From Bombyx mori (lineage: Eukaryota; Arthropoda; Insecta; Lepidoptera; Bombycidae): 64,000 nucleotides of DNA. Below, piece by piece: positions 31,582-43,388 of the stretch. The notes under the pieces are model-generated. The model had not been told where the DNA came from and made no database searches. It was given only the letters and a program-made list of their open reading frames with translations. The stretch is taken from assembly GCF_030269925.1 (NCBI RefSeq), contig NC_085124.1:10974001-11038000 (forward strand), written 5' to 3'. The translations under genes and the position numbers were made by a program. Within the stretch, counting starts at the first letter, position 1, and every line of letters begins with the position of its first letter.

Positions 31582-33073
31582 TTGCCCTTGTAGGCAGACG
31601 AGCATACGGCCCACCTGATGGTGAGTGGTTACCGTCGCCCATGGACTTCAGCAATGCCAGGGGCAGAGCCAAGCCGCTGCCTACCGCTTAATACTCTCCA
31701 CAAGCCTCGTTTGAAGAAGGACATGTCATAGCGCTCGGGAAACACCGTGGAGGGGAGCTCATTCCATAGCCGGATGGTACGTGGCAAAAAAGACCTCTGG
31801 AAACGCACTGTGGATGACCGCAGTGGCTCCAGGTAGTATGGATGAACTCTACTCCGGTGGCGGGCGGTGCGATGGTAAAAACGAGATGCCGGTATCATCT
31901 CGAACAATTCCTCAGAGCACTCCCCATGGAACATACGGTACAAAATACAGAGGGAACCGAAGTCCCTCCGCAGACCCAGAGGTTCCAAACGATCCGTGAG
32001 ACCGGGATTATCGACAATCCGAACGGCCCTCCTCTGTATGGAGTCAAATGGAAGAAGCTGGTATTTGGGAGCCCCGGCCCAGAGATGGGAGCAGCACTCC
32101 ACGCGAGGCCGGACTTGTGCTTTATAAAGCAAAAGCCTTTGTCCAGGCGTGAAGTACCGCTTCGCTGTGAGTGAGGCTTTGAGCACGCCTTTTCCTCCAA
32201 GTGTTGCCATATCTTGTAATCTAACGGATTCAAATCTGGACTGGAGGAGGGCCAGTCTTCGTGCCGGATGAAGTCGATTTCACGCGCCGCCAGCTAGTCT
32301 TGTGTGCTCTTCGCTCTATGAACTGGCGCCGAATCTTGTTGGACTACCCAGTGCCTGTTATTGAACATGGTATGAGAAACAGGTACCACAAGGTTCGTCA
32401 GGACTGTATTTTGATACACAACTGCATTCGTTTTTACACCTTTCTCACAAAAATGTACCTCTGTTAAGCCCCAATAAGAAACTCCCAACCATACCATGAG
32501 CGAGGGTGGAAAATGACCTCGTTGGACACGCGGAATACGGTTGCTCGCTTCTTCATTACTGTGTGCGTACACCTTATAATTTTTTTTGTTGTAGCTCTCT
32601 TCTACGGTAAAAATTTTTTCATCCGAAAAAAGAATTTCCCGATTTTTTTTTCCCGCGTACCGCTTCAACAAAGCGCGGCATCTCTTCAGTCTCAGGTTCA
32701 TTAGACGAGCATTCAAACGATTTCCTGTTTTTCTTCGATATGCCCGAAGCCCTAAGTCTTCATTTAACACCCTTTTCACCGTGGTTCTGCTTAACCCCAT
32801 CTGAAGGGCCAACAGTTTCTGCTTACGTTTGGGATTTCTTTGAATTCGCGCCTTCATAGCTTTTATCACTGCTGGAATCCTAACAGACCGAGGGCGACCA
32901 CTTCTTGACCTGTCATCTACACTAGAGTCTTCATTGTATCGTTTGATGGTCCGATAAACGAATCTTTTGGTTATATTGAAATTTTTCAGTATGTTAAAAA
33001 TTTGAATTGGCGCGTAACCGCAACGATGCAACGCAATAACTGCAACACGGTCTTCTTTAAGCGTTCACTCCAT
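31415..33073 (-). pseudogene. DD37D mariner transposase, two premature stops and nested LINE
   Basis: The frame starts at 33073 (ATG GAG TGA), so codon 3 is a stop where copy 1 has Trp. It then stays open through the helix-turn-helix region (NITKRFVYRTIKRYNED), GRPRS and the first catalytic aspartate (FSDEKIF). The second aspartate is in VVQQDSAPVHRA. A TAG at 32296-32294 stands where family members have Trp, after which the same frame resumes with LAAREIDFIRHEDWP and SPDLNPLDY. The last Asp there is 38 positions after the second (37 residues between), giving the DD37D spacing. The LINE interrupts at 32170; the end (NLESLKTSLIKAAADI to NHGGNFE) follows at 31552-31415. Inactive. Confidence 0.9.
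31554..32170 (-). mobile_element. Jockey/CR1-like LINE 3' end nested in mariner
   Basis: On the minus strand one frame encodes TAKRYFTPGQRLLLYKAQVR, CSHLWAGAPKYQLLPFDSIQ, RRAVRIVDNPGL and WNELPSTVFP, the region after reverse transcriptase in Jockey/CR1-like LINEs. The 3' UTR contains GGGCCGTATGCTCGTCTGCC and ends in a 27-base A tail (T-run 31554-31580 on plus). The 5' junction is near 32170. No clear target duplication is seen. Similar tails occur at 33285, 41085 and 42470. Confidence 0.85.
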
Positions 33074-33284
33074 ATTTAAAAATGAGTAAAATTCTAAATG
33101 TATACTATTTTTATTTTCATGAACAATTCGAAATTCGGGTTCAATAAACTTTTTTGTGGCCAGCATTCTAAAAGAAAAGTTTTTACTGTGTGACAATACT
33201 TATGACCTGACTAGGTAGTTAAATATTATGTACCATAACGCACGATAATTTTCAGTGGTAAAGTAATGAAAATATTTTTTTTAA

Positions 33285-33400
33285 TTTCGCCGCATAGTCG
33301 ACGATCAGACGGCCCAACTGATGGTGAGTGCTCACCGTCGCTCATGAAAATCAGCAATGCTAAAGGCAAAACCAATCCGCTGCTAAAAAGATACGCTTAA
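33285..33400 (-). mobile_element. Jockey/CR1-like LINE tail fragment
   Basis: Degraded reverse copy of the same 3' end: CAGACGGCCCAACTGATGG, GTGAGTGCTCACCGTCGC. Confidence 0.6.
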
Positions 33401-33624
33401 AAAAACACCGTTTAATGAGAACCTTTTTATAATAATTATGGGCACCCACTTTGAATGACTTTATCGTGAATCAAATTTGCGTCTGAATTGGCAGTTGCGT
33501 ATTTGCAAATGAGTGAATGAATGAACTATTAATAAAAACTCACAAGAAAATTCGCTTGTAATCGTGATCAATCAATAAGTAATCGATTAATAAATTGACC
33601 TTACATTAATTTCAAATATATTCT

Positions 33625-33735
33625 TCTTCTTCTCAATCGTCTCACTCTTGACAGAGTGGTCGTGATCGTCGTGTAGTGTTGGAGGGGCAGACTTGAAGCG
33701 CCTCACGATGTCCCGCCATGACTCAAAATATATTA
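33625..33735 (-). mobile_element. RTE-like LINE tail fragment
   Basis: Reverse copy of the end of the element at 10160-10672 (CTTGACAGAGTGGTCGTGAT, GTGTAGTGTTGGAGGGGCAG), with the TTCTTCTTCTTC tail at the left. Confidence 0.75.
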
Positions 33736-35592
33736 TACCAGGCATATCATCCAACGGGTCATCAAGCCAGATGCCGGCCCACCTAGAAACGTTTCAAAAC
33801 TACTGTTTACCAGAAGTCTGACGGTAACAGTTTCTCTCTAGTTAAGTTTGAAGAAAACCAAACAAAATTAATTTTGGTGCATACAGGGAGACATAATCAC
33901 CAAAGGCTTGTAATAAATATGAAAACTGTTTTTCTGTAATTTTGCGATTATCAAATGCTATAATGAATTTTAATGTATTTTCTATTCTATAATATTAATA
34001 ATTGTTACACGCGTTTAGAACACTATGAACAGTTTAAATAAATCATTCACTAAACACAATAGGTACATCACATTCCGGCGAAGACTATTATTGACTTGTT
34101 TTATCTTTTTTCTTTTTCACGTCTCTAATCCTACTGCATCTTCTAAAGAGAATAATGATTGATGGACTTAGCCACACTTTTAAGCAACGGTTAAAATTAA
34201 TGATGATAAGAACCTCATTTCGAGTTAGCTTTTGTAGAAATTCGCATTACCGGTACCAGTCTTAGATAACCGTTAGCTCACCTCTGCTATGGATGTCTCT
34301 TTTAGTTAAACGTAATGCAACAATTTCGGACTAGTCTCCGTAATTCCACACCACAACAACACAAGTTAAATTGTAAATCTTACTGTGAAAAATCTATCAT
34401 CGGAAAATCTAAAACAATTAGCTGTCCGTATATTCGAACTTCGTTCGTAAATCGCAACAAATCGAAAGCCCGTGTCTAATAATCAATCATCTTTAACAAG
34501 GGAATGTACATCAGAATCGTAGCTTATTTACACAGTAGCGTTAATTGCCTTCCTTTGTCAAGGTGCTCACGCCACACCCATCTCGCGCTGATAGAAATAA
34601 GCCATCAATTTGTTTATTCAACTGTACATACCTTAATCCGTATAGATCTTGGAATGTTTCTTTTCCATTGCCGCCTATTACTTCACACCATTTCAATGTT
34701 GTTTATAAATACAGCCCTCGGTGTTGGGATTATTTTTGCAAGATTCACGTCATCCGGTCTGGATTGTTTGTATGACTCCGCGTATGACTAAAACTCATAG
34801 TTGGTCTTATGAGTAATCGTTTTTTAAGAGAATTCCAGGGCGATGTTGCTGTGTGCCTCGGTAATTATAACTACAGTCTTAATTATTCTTGAAAACTGTT
34901 GGCCTCATCAAGGTTAAATCCCCGTTTATTTCTTTTGTAATCACTCCCTATATTTGCACGTTTCCTGTCGTCATATCCTTTAAACTTCAATGAATTCTTA
35001 AATCCATTGCCTGTGCCTATTCATTGAGCATTAATCGTTGCATTGAAAACATAAATTCTTTGTAGATTCAGATTATATTTTGAATTGTTAATTCTCTGTA
35101 GAGATTTGAGGACACGTTTTCTTAATTGTTTATTTGTGTTCTATTGTGTGTGTAAATTTGGTCCTATAATTGAAATTTTTGATGGTTACAGTTTAAACTA
35201 GCCTCTGCTAGAGGAGACTAGAATGTCTAGAATATTTCCAGTTTTGTTCATTATCAGATTTTTCCCGAAATGCCATATTTGTATGAGTATTAAAACGAGT
35301 TAAAAATAAGCATATGAACCCGAGTCCTTATGCGGCTTTGCTAATCATGTCTCCCCAAAAATAGCTCGGAATTTCTGAGCGTGCGGTACCAATATCAGAG
35401 GACATTATACTCTTCCAGCAATCTTTGTATTTAATTTTAAAAATAAAACTAATTTTTTAGTTGTTGATCCCATTATTTTAAACCTAATATAACTTTTCCT
35501 ATTGGCAATAAAACTCTTTCACGTCAAGTTGTATTTAAAGGAAATTAGAATAAGGTGTGAGGTAGGTTATGAGGTATTGTTCTATTTTATAG
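33736..35592. other. AT-rich DNA, no feature seen
   Basis: 1.9 kb without recognised repeat. Overlapping plus-strand frames at 34504-34791 have no motif. Confidence 0.45.
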
Positions 35593-35731
35593 AGCGGCTT
35601 TGCAGCATTTAGAGTTAAAGAAAGTATGGTCGGTGCCTTCGGACTGGATCGTAAGATTCTGGGTGCACGACCGGTTTGACTGGCGCGAATCCTGGCGCTA
35701 CATCGACACATACCTACCGGTTATTCCGAAG
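35593..35731 (+). CDS. Possible coding exon of an unidentified gene
   Basis: A GC-rich open segment in AT-rich DNA. It has a plausible acceptor (TCTATTTTATAG ending at 35592) and encodes AALQHLELKKVWSVPSDWIV, then RFWVHDRFDWRESWRYID and TYLPVIPK. Six tryptophans in 46 residues is unusual for chance translation. The donor after AAG (GTCCGT at 35732) is weak, and the frame stays open to 35905. I do not recognise the family, and it does not resemble the expected Unc-76 continuation. It could be a nested gene, an exon of a gene whose other parts lie elsewhere, or a captured fragment. Confidence 0.4.
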
Positions 35732-35854
35732 GTCCGTCTCGTGCAACGGATTTATTTTATATTTCAAAGTAAAATTGAGGATATTTATCTGGTAAATCTA
35801 GACCTCTTCATTATTTTAGAAAACTCCAATTTCCAAAGGACCTTAAAAGAATTA

Positions 35855-36125
35855 TATATACTAATATATAAATCTACAGTAGTTTTTACGGATGTTCCGT
35901 TATAACTACTAAACCGTGCATCCCAATCGGATGCACGGCTAGAAACTTGGTATCCATGTAGAAAACACATGTATTTAATGGATAGGTTGATATCTATAAT
36001 AATATGAGTGTTGGACTCCCTACACCTACACTAGTTGCGGGGGCGTTAATGATGAGAATCTTTGTGGAGATGAGAAATAATAATGTCAATTTTAAATGCC
36101 TAGCGAACCGGACGGGTACAGCTAG
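35855..36125 (+). mobile_element. Helitron-like non-autonomous element
   Basis: It begins TATACTAATATATAAATCTA and ends CGGACGGGTACAGCTAG before T. A reverse copy lies at 7541-7795. No coding capacity. Confidence 0.75.
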
Positions 36126-36472
36126 TTTCTTTTTAAAATCAACGCTTCACAACTCTATTAAGAATAGAAGTATTTTTTGACAATCCTAATCAAGTTATGC
36201 AAATATCGAAATAATAAGATACGAGTGGTCGAATCCTACATTTAGGTCTCTGAAACATGAAGTAACCGATTAAAACAGAAATAAATTGTTTACCTAAAGA
36301 AAACGTGTAATCGGAACGCGTTATTTATGTAAGACGCGATAAGGTCATATACGCTTTATTTATACGGCAATGCACAACTCAATGTATGTTATGCAATTCA
36401 GAACCTTAAGCGCAAACTCAGTCGAGCTGTTTTTATACGAATAATAATTTAAGTTGTTACTTTATAACCACT
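36126..36472. other. AT-rich DNA, no feature seen
   Basis: No repeat or exon recognised. Confidence 0.5.
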
Positions 36473-36790
36473 TTTTTTTTCTTTTTTTCCTACCTATGCT
36501 GATAGCCTTGAGAGGTTATATCAGCTTCGCCGTAACGTGTAGGTGAGCTCACGGGGCTCAAACTGGAGTGTTGCTAACACTGGCCATAGCAAGAGCAGTG
36601 CTTCGCAGAATCTACCATCGGATCGGAAACACGACCCACTGAGAAGATCCGAGAAACTCAGTGGGCTGTGTCTGTGGATTAATTCGCTCGTCGAGCCCTT
36701 CGTCGCAAGCGTCGGGTTCGACGAGAGCGGTGACCAGTGCTTGTGGTACCTAAAAGCACCGTTAATGGATCGGGAGGATCCGTAATGACG
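36473..36790 (-). mobile_element. BMC1-type LINE 3' end, reverse
   Basis: A T-run at 36473-36487, then CTACCTATGCTGATAGCC, GTGAGCTCACGGGGCTCAAA and TCGTCGCAAGCGTCGGGTTC. It extends to CACCGTTAATGGATCGGGAG, one of the longer copies. A plus-strand open frame across it is antisense to the element. Confidence 0.85.
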
Positions 36791-36854
36791 TGGGCATAAT
36801 CATTTAATTGGTGAAAACGAACCAATGCAAATTTGGATATAGATATGTACAGAA

Positions 36855-36958
36855 TTGGAGTTAGTATTCGCAAACTCTTTCAGGTTGAGCCCGTGAGCTC
36901 ATCTAGCAGTTCGTGAACTGGAATAGCCCCCTAGGCTACCAGCCATTAGATACGGAAA
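36855..36958 (+). mobile_element. BMC1-type 3' fragment (second subfamily), sense
   Basis: TTCAGGTTGAGCCCGTGAGC, TGGAATAGCCCCCTAGGCT and a short A tail. The end sequence differs from the CTATCAGCATAGG type. Confidence 0.65.
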
Positions 36959-36961
36959 AAA

Positions 36962-37272
36962 GGTAACAGTCGCACTATAGAACTGAAACATGGAACTCAG
37001 GTCTCAAAGAGTGACCGCATTTAATTTATTGATCTCTATGAGCTACGGTAACCACTTAGCACTAGATGGGCTGTGAGCTCGCCTATTTCTGCCGTGAAAC
37101 AGTAATGCGTTTCGGTTTGAAGGGCGGCGCAGCCGTTGTAACTATACTGAGACTTTAGAACTTATACCTCAAGGTGGGTGGCGCATTTGCGTTGTAGATG
37201 TCTATGGGCTCCAGTAACCACTCAACACCAGGTGGGCTGTGAGCTCGTCCAGTAATCTAAGCAATAGAAAAA
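36962..37272 (+). mobile_element. Two Bm1 fragments in tandem
   Basis: A degraded 3' part (36962-37080, with CACTAGATGGGCTGTGAGC) is followed at 37081 by a well-kept body from CCTATTTCTGCCGTGAAAC to TCTAAGCAATAGAAA. Confidence 0.75.
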
Positions 37273-37879
37273 ATCAGATCTCAAGAAATGTATGACAAGT
37301 TCCTCTCGCTTTTTTACAGAAACTACCACGAGGTCAAACCGAGATGAACTTTAATGACTGTTACAAAATAGCCTCCAACAATAAAGTAACGTGTTGTTAG
37401 TCCTAATCGCTGTTATTATATTTTTTTCTTTTTTTCTTCAAAACACAATCTCGACAACAGTACAATGAAATAAAGACTTTATTGTGCTTGATTGCGTATT
37501 ATTTTTACTCAAATTAGGGATTTTCAAAGTATACTTAAATATTCAAAAAAAATATTTGTTGAAGCTTGTTACATTTTTGTGCTAAATCAACCTCATTCGT
37601 TCGTCGCGTGGACAATAATAACTCAATTGTAATACGTTAAAACCACGATACCCATAGGAAATAATTTCATGTATTTTTGTAATTAAAAAAAGTGTATTAC
37701 AAATATTTATGTATATTGGAAGTATTGATTTTTTTTGTCTTCATAACTAGTGTGGTTCGTAACTCTTGAAAACTAAAAACGTTATACTGATTTATAGATC
37801 ATATTTAAAAAAAACATACGAATACATGAAAATATACATTTTAATCTAACATGCGTTAACAACCACCATGTTGTTGCGA
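37273..37879. other. AT-rich DNA, no feature seen
   Basis: No repeat or exon recognised. Confidence 0.5.
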
Positions 37880-38050
37880 AAACGACATAAAATCGGTTCA
37901 ACAATAATAATTAAGAATCTTTTTCTTGCCCTTGTCCCATTATTTAGGTCAGCGCAGCATGCTCCCTTACATTCAGGCCTATATACGTCATCTCTGCAGT
38001 CACAACCTTCTCTCCCATAGCCGCTTTCACGCAGTCCATCCAACTCTTTT
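37880..38050 (-). mobile_element. RTE-like LINE tail fragment
   Basis: The minus strand reads WMDCVKAAMGEKVVTAEMTY from 38041, matching the WMDCV block of the LINEs at 7095 and 27873, then ends in an AATTATTATTG tail. A different frame is open but is not the element's frame. Confidence 0.65.
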
Positions 38051-38990
38051 AAAACAATTACGAATGAAAATTTATTAAGCTAACGTTTCAAAACTTGTCA
38101 AGATCTCCAACACGAGGATTAAGTTACACCGATTACATTCTTCCTATTAACTCTGAATACGTGAGAAAGGTAGTTGAAATACGAAGCCTTAAATACAATT
38201 AAAGTGATGCAACTAAACTCAGAATTGATTCAGTAAGCTACAACATAGTGTAATATCATTTCTTCGACTTTCGCGAGTCTTAAATATAATTGAAACTAAT
38301 TTTATGGTTCGATATTGTGTTCATGCCTTAATTTATAATTTTCGACTCTGATTGATTTTTGATATAGTTTACGTCGCAACCGACAGAGTTTTTAATCCTT
38401 GAAAGTTCAATTCTCCGCTAACTACCGTCTTATATAACAAATACTAGATAAACCGCGACAGTTGTCCGTAATGGCGTACATTTTGCAAGAAGTGTAGGCA
38501 GAAATACAATGGAATAGAAAATTGGCATTTGAAACAGGTTTTCCTGGTGTAATTCAGGCAATTGTTGTATTCTGTGTTATTTATAAGAATGGAAATCGTT
38601 TAAAAATACAATTTTAAATCAAATATTCGAAGTTAAGATGCCGGATTAAGTTATTGACCTGATGAATACGTCGGTGAAGGCCCGTTCACACATATAATAC
38701 GTACTACATCCCTCACTAAGTAAATCGTTGCAATGAAGCAAGTCGAATTGGCATTAAAATTAATACCATAGTGTTTTATTAAAGCTCGTCAAAATATTAA
38801 GTCACCTATGTTTTGTGAAAGTTAATGAAATTTTTGTTTTTGTGAAAATGCGGTCATATAGGTACTGTATTAATGTGCCATTAAAAAAATTCAAACCAAT
38901 AGATAGCTATCACGGTTCGTAAAGTACTAAAAACATTTTGGGTCTCAACTGAAAATTCTTAGTCACTACTTACTTTCTGTACGTACTTTT
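38051..38990. other. AT-rich DNA, no feature seen
   Basis: No repeat or exon recognised. Confidence 0.5.
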
Positions 38991-39326
38991 TGAAGTTATG
39001 CTTCTTTAGGCGCGTTATGAAAAATTGATGAGAGTGAAATTTTACGATGCGCGCGCACCGTGACATAAAATTAACAGAATGAAGTTACCCACTAAATCGC
39101 TCCTTACAATACGACCGACGTAACTTTGCGAGTCTGAATATAGCCACAGGTGAACTTTCCGAACCGTACCGAGAATTACCGAATTTATATGATGTCAAGA
39201 AAAGGAATATCCAATATGCGTGTTTAAGGATGTTGTTTAATCGATTTTTTTTTTTCAAATTGATTAAAATTTAAATAAAAAAAAAGAAATAAATTTAATA
39301 AAAATAAAGTATAACTTCTTACGCGC
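38991..39326 (+). repeat. Unidentified 336-bp repeat, copy A
   Basis: It runs from TGAAGTTATGCTTCTTTAGG through ACGATGCGCGCGCACCGTGA and GAACTTTCCGAACCGTACCG to AGTATAACTTCTTACGCGC. Matched in reverse over its whole length by 59741-60076. The ends hold related motifs (TTATRCTTCTTTAGGCGCG / TATAACTTCTTACGCGC). No recognisable protein. Confidence 0.8.
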
Positions 39327-40904
39327 ACCCTTTTTTTTTGTAATAGCGGTATTTTATTAAATAGTAACTGTTTCTTATCGTTATGGTCTGCCTAATTTTA
39401 ATTCAGAACGCATGGAAGGATTTCTCACATTAAAATTCACACAGTACGTGGCGAATTCCAATTTAACGGACGTAAAAACAAACAAAACAGGATTCTCGTT
39501 TATCACTTCGGCGATAAAACATTTTGCTATAATTCTAGTTTCATTTTATCGTTTGTTAGCACTAAGTCTGTATATCGGTATATCAGGTCATTCCAATATG
39601 ACTCTCAACGTGCATAGCAATAGCGTTAAAAATAATTTAACCAGCTTCGTATCTACAAATTGATAAGTAAATTAGTTCGTAATTTTATTTGTGTATTTGT
39701 AAACATGAGTAATTATTTTAACTGGAATTGAACAGATGATGTCTTTGTGAATGCGAACATTGTTATGGCGATAGCCGACAACCGTATTCTAAATTTTCGA
39801 AAATTCACTAATTCTCGCTTTACTTATGCAAAGTAGTGTTTGTGATTTGTGTGTCTTTGGACTTATTATTTTCTCCCGTATAGTCTTTACGAGGTTACTA
39901 GGTCTTCTATTTTTAGACTTCATACGGTCAAAAGGTGGTACATTATACTAACTAACCTGTCCGGCTGTTAATTAGAAAATACATTAATATGACTTCGATC
40001 GCTTTGAACTATTACCACTAAATTATCTTTCTTTGCATAGTTTTATAACGATCCCGCATCGTCCTACTGCAAAGCCATTCCGTGTTCCACACCAAAGGGA
40101 ATCTCTGCTACTTCAATTCACCCACGACTTTGACCTAATTTCTTAAACAGGCATTCTGCTTCACGTGAATCATTAGTTAGTCTATCTATCTGTACGACAA
40201 AAAATCTTACGTTACGGACGTTTTTTCCCGCATCTTTCCATAAGGAACTTCGTTCCAAAAAAAAATAATTAATCTTTTCCAATTACAATTAAAAAAAAAG
40301 GAAATTAAATAAAGAACAGGATATTTTAAAAAAAGAAAGCCAGCTCAAATCATCTGGTACAATGTAGACAAGACATACGCACACAATACATAATTGAAAA
40401 CACGAGCAAGGCTCAATCAATTTAAAGTGCACACGTGAATTTAAATCAATTTATACAATGCAATCTGAAACGTTCAATTGAAGCATCTATGAATGTTAAA
40501 ATGGAAATATGATTGATGTGCCTTCCAATAAAATCACATGTTTTTTGTTACAAATTCCAATAATTTCTCCTGTCAATGTGTTTGATCAATATAGTTTGTA
40601 TACAATTTGTATGTATTCCCATCGTTTTAAATCATTTAAAATATAACACTTAAGTTTTGATAGATAGACCTACACGCGGAAAGCAAGTTTCCATCATCTA
40701 TTACACCTTATAGCTTGTTGGAGAAATTGATCACTTTATTGTAGTATCACATCTAAAACACATCCAGTCCACGAAGCAGACATTTTTGGAAGATACAACA
40801 ACCTTTAATATTATCACAATTCTAATTTGACGTTTCGTGGTAAGTGTCTATAATGACTGTAGCTTAGAGCCAATAAAATAAAATAAATTTAGCCGATTTA
40901 GTAG
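39327..40904. other. AT-rich DNA with one small shared motif block
   Basis: 40203-40262 (CTTACGTTACGGACGTTTTT, CATAAGGAACTTCGTTCC) is repeated in reverse at 47728-47802. Otherwise nothing recognised. The open frame 39412-39663 has no motif. Confidence 0.5.
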
Positions 40905-41070
40905 CTTAAGGGGCTAATATTCCAACTACGCCCAGACGGGTAGGTGAGCTCACGGGCTCAATCTGAGAGAATTTGCTAACACTAGCCCTAGCAAGAGCAG
41001 TGCTTCACAGAATTTATCACCGGATCGGAATCGCGACCCACTGAGAAGTTTCGGCAAGGAACTCAGTGGG
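40905..41070 (-). mobile_element. BMC1-type LINE 3' fragment (second subfamily)
   Basis: GGGGCTAATATTCCAACTAC, GGTGAGCTCACGGGCTCAAT, CACCGGATCGGAATCGCGAC. Confidence 0.75.
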
Positions 41071-41084
41071 TTGGAAAACTACAC

Positions 41085-41160
41085 TGATACAGCCATCAGG
41101 TGGGCCGTATGCTCGTCTGCCTACAAACGCAATAAAAAAAAAAAAAAAAAAAAAAAAAAC
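41085..41160 (+). mobile_element. Jockey/CR1-like LINE tail with A tail
   Basis: CCATCAGGTGGGCCGTATGC, TCGTCTGCCTACAAACGC, AATAA and a 26-base A-run. The same 3' end as the nested LINE at 31554-32170. Confidence 0.75.
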
Positions 41161-41404
41161 AGCCCTAGTAATTACGCCTGAACGACAAAAGACATGTCAT
41201 ATTAATAGCCGAAAGACACGTGGTTCACTGACTAATCTGTTTTTCTGTAGCCCCGTAAAATCTAGGTTACACCACTAACACGGTGTGAGTTATTTTAAAT
41301 ATATTTTTCTAGTCGCAAAACATCAAATTTTCGCTGGCACGTATTTACACGTTCTACAGACGCTAGTGGCGTTATTGCAGTCGGTTCTAATTTTATTATT
41401 TTAA

Positions 41405-41562
41405 TAACTGGTGGTAAGGCGTATTGAGGAGTAGGTATCACCACCCTCACTATTTCTTTGTTGTAATATACGCGTCATTTACGTACTTTGTCTATGGACT
41501 CCGATAACCACTTAACACCAGGGGGGCCGTAAGCTCGTCCACCCATCCAAGCGATATAAAAA
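41405..41562 (+). mobile_element. Degraded Bm1
   Basis: AACTGGTGGTAAGGCGTATTG and ACCACTTAACACCAGGGGGG, TCGTCCACCCATCCAAGCGA. The centre is largely deleted. Confidence 0.7.
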
Positions 41563-42469
41563 ATGTATAATACAAATACAAGATTATTTTTCGGGATACG
41601 GTTTTTTCAAATAATCAATTCATACTCTATGATAGAAGCGCCAAAAAAATATAAAAAATACACAAGAATTCGTTTAATCCCTTCGTTCAGTTGTGCTTAT
41701 TTTCTTAAGGGTACTGCACACACACCGAACTTAATATAGAGTGCTCCCAACGCTAAGAAGTTAAATAAATTTACGACCGATACAATGACGCTACAAAATT
41801 GTCAATAAACGTTCTGAGCTTGGCGTCACGTAGTCGACCTAGTTGAAGAAATCAGGTCACTTTATATAACTCATTCATATTTCATACAGGACATTATGGA
41901 ATATTCGTAGCTCTATATTAGAGATGAGCATATACTGAATTTCAATCTAGTTCATTATCAAATTCAAATCCATGAGGCACACAGCATACTCTAATCAAAT
42001 ATGTGGGATAGTTATATAAACAGTTATATACTGTAAATTAGATAATTTTGTGTGACATATATTATATGTCTTAGTTACAGTGACGGATTTAGGGTTGATA
42101 CCGCACTAGGCCTTGTTTATCGCGCCCCCCTTAATGTTAGGATAAATTTTATTAATTCCAATCCAATATTCTTATTTCAAATTTAAAATAACTTTATATA
42201 TTTTTTTAATTAATCTGAACCTATTTTCAAAGGAGACTGTCCATACGTTTGTTCGTCTGAAAATTTGGCATTTCAAATATTTTGCCGCCCCTCAAATCAT
42301 GCCCTAGGCCTAGGCCATCGCATGCGTATGCGTATTATTAAACGACTGATCCCAATCAGAAAATTTAAAAAATAAAAACTTTATTTGGGAATAAAATTGT
42401 ATTTTTTTCCTTTTCTATAAGTAAGTGGACATTATATTATAATATACATAAAAAAATGAACTTTCTTAA
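41563..42469. other. AT-rich DNA with an old repeat scrap at 42075-42330
   Basis: The scrap contains CGCGCCCCCCTTAATG and GCCGCCCCTCAAATCATGCC, reminiscent of the blocks at 3585 and 4035. No exon. Confidence 0.45.
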
Positions 42470-42690
42470 AAAAACAAAAATGCGATGTTGTCATACAAAC
42501 ATACGGTCCACTTAATGTTTCGTGATTACCGTGACTCCCGGGCATCTGCGATGCCAGGAGCATAGCTAAGCCATTAGGTAACTACCTCCCGCGGAGTACT
42601 CGTCGCAAATTTTGATTGAAAAAAGACATGCTATAGCGCTCTGTATAGGGAATACTGTAGAGAGAAAATTAACTCCAAAGCCGGATGGCA
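42470..42690 (-). mobile_element. Jockey/CR1-like LINE 3' fragment
   Basis: Reverse copy with ATACGGTCCACTTAATGTTT, CATCTGCGATGCCAGGAGC and ACATGCTATAGCGCTC, aligning with 31590-31790. Confidence 0.7.
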
Positions 42691-43199
42691 AATTTAATAA
42701 GTTATTCTATTGGTTTGCAGTGATATCACGTAACGTATTAGTCTTTTTCATATACATTCTTTTGCGAGCCTGTCAAAGTGGGTATCACCTCGTCCTCAAT
42801 GAACGTGTGGGCGGAACTTATCACAAAATATAATTTTATAACATATTTGAGAGAAACCTTAATCGTATTAGAGTCATTTTGAAGGAAAGCATTTCAAAAT
42901 GCCAATATACCAAGCTAAAACACCAGCTAATTGGAAGAGCTTTTCATAAGCGTGCTCTCTACAGATTATTCAATCTTATTACTTAAGGTTGACGCAGCAT
43001 TCTCCTTTTAGACTCTATAGGCCCCAGCATCTTCTGATTATCAGATTATGACTTCATCCATCCACCTTGGCTATAACAAAACAGCTGTACATTACAGAAC
43101 GACGCGATCGCGGCCAATACCGACCACGCAGAATCAACATAAACATTTAACGCGTCTCAAATATTGGTGCAGTCATCGTAATGGCCGATCAAACAACAT
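42691..43199. other. AT-rich DNA, no feature seen
   Basis: No repeat or exon recognised. Confidence 0.5.
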
Positions 43200-43388
43200 T
43201 TTTTTCTACCTATTCTGATATCCTTGAGAGGCTATTTCAGCTTCGCCCTGACATGTAGGTGAGCTCACGGGGCTCAAACCGGAGTGATGCTAACACTGGC
43301 CCTAGCAAGAGCAGTGCGTCGCAGAATCTACCACCGGATCGGAAACGCGACCCACTGAGAAGATCCGGCGAGAAACTCAGTGGGCTAA
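43200..43388 (-). mobile_element. BMC1-type LINE 3' end
   Basis: CTACCTATTCTGATATCCTT, GGTGAGCTCACGGGGCTCAA, CCACCGGATCGGAAACGCGA, GAGAAACTCAGTGGGCT. Confidence 0.82.

Larger units (their letters stand above)
31292..33213 (-). mobile_element. Tc1/mariner (DD37D type) copy 3, interrupted by a LINE
   Basis: TA duplications lie at 31292-31293 and 33212-33213. The inverted repeats are GTCAGGTCATAAATTCTGTC at the left and GACAATACTTATGACCTGAC at the right. Without the nested LINE (31554-32170) the element is about 1.3 kb, the normal mariner length. Confidence 0.9.

Noticed and set aside
31842..32174. Plus-strand frames at 31781-32174 inside the mariner/LINE nest
   Set aside because: They are antisense to the LINE C-terminus, which is the recognisable coding strand.
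31895..32233. Apparent mariner-LINE fusion protein running NPLDYKIWQHLEEKACSKPH into LINE sequence
   Set aside because: The frame crosses the insertion junction by chance and reads the LINE out of its own frame.
37846..38043. Cysteine-rich small protein (GCDCRDDVYRPECKGACC)
   Set aside because: A different frame of the same strand gives the WMDCV block of an RTE-like LINE, so the cysteine-rich reading is an out-of-frame artefact.
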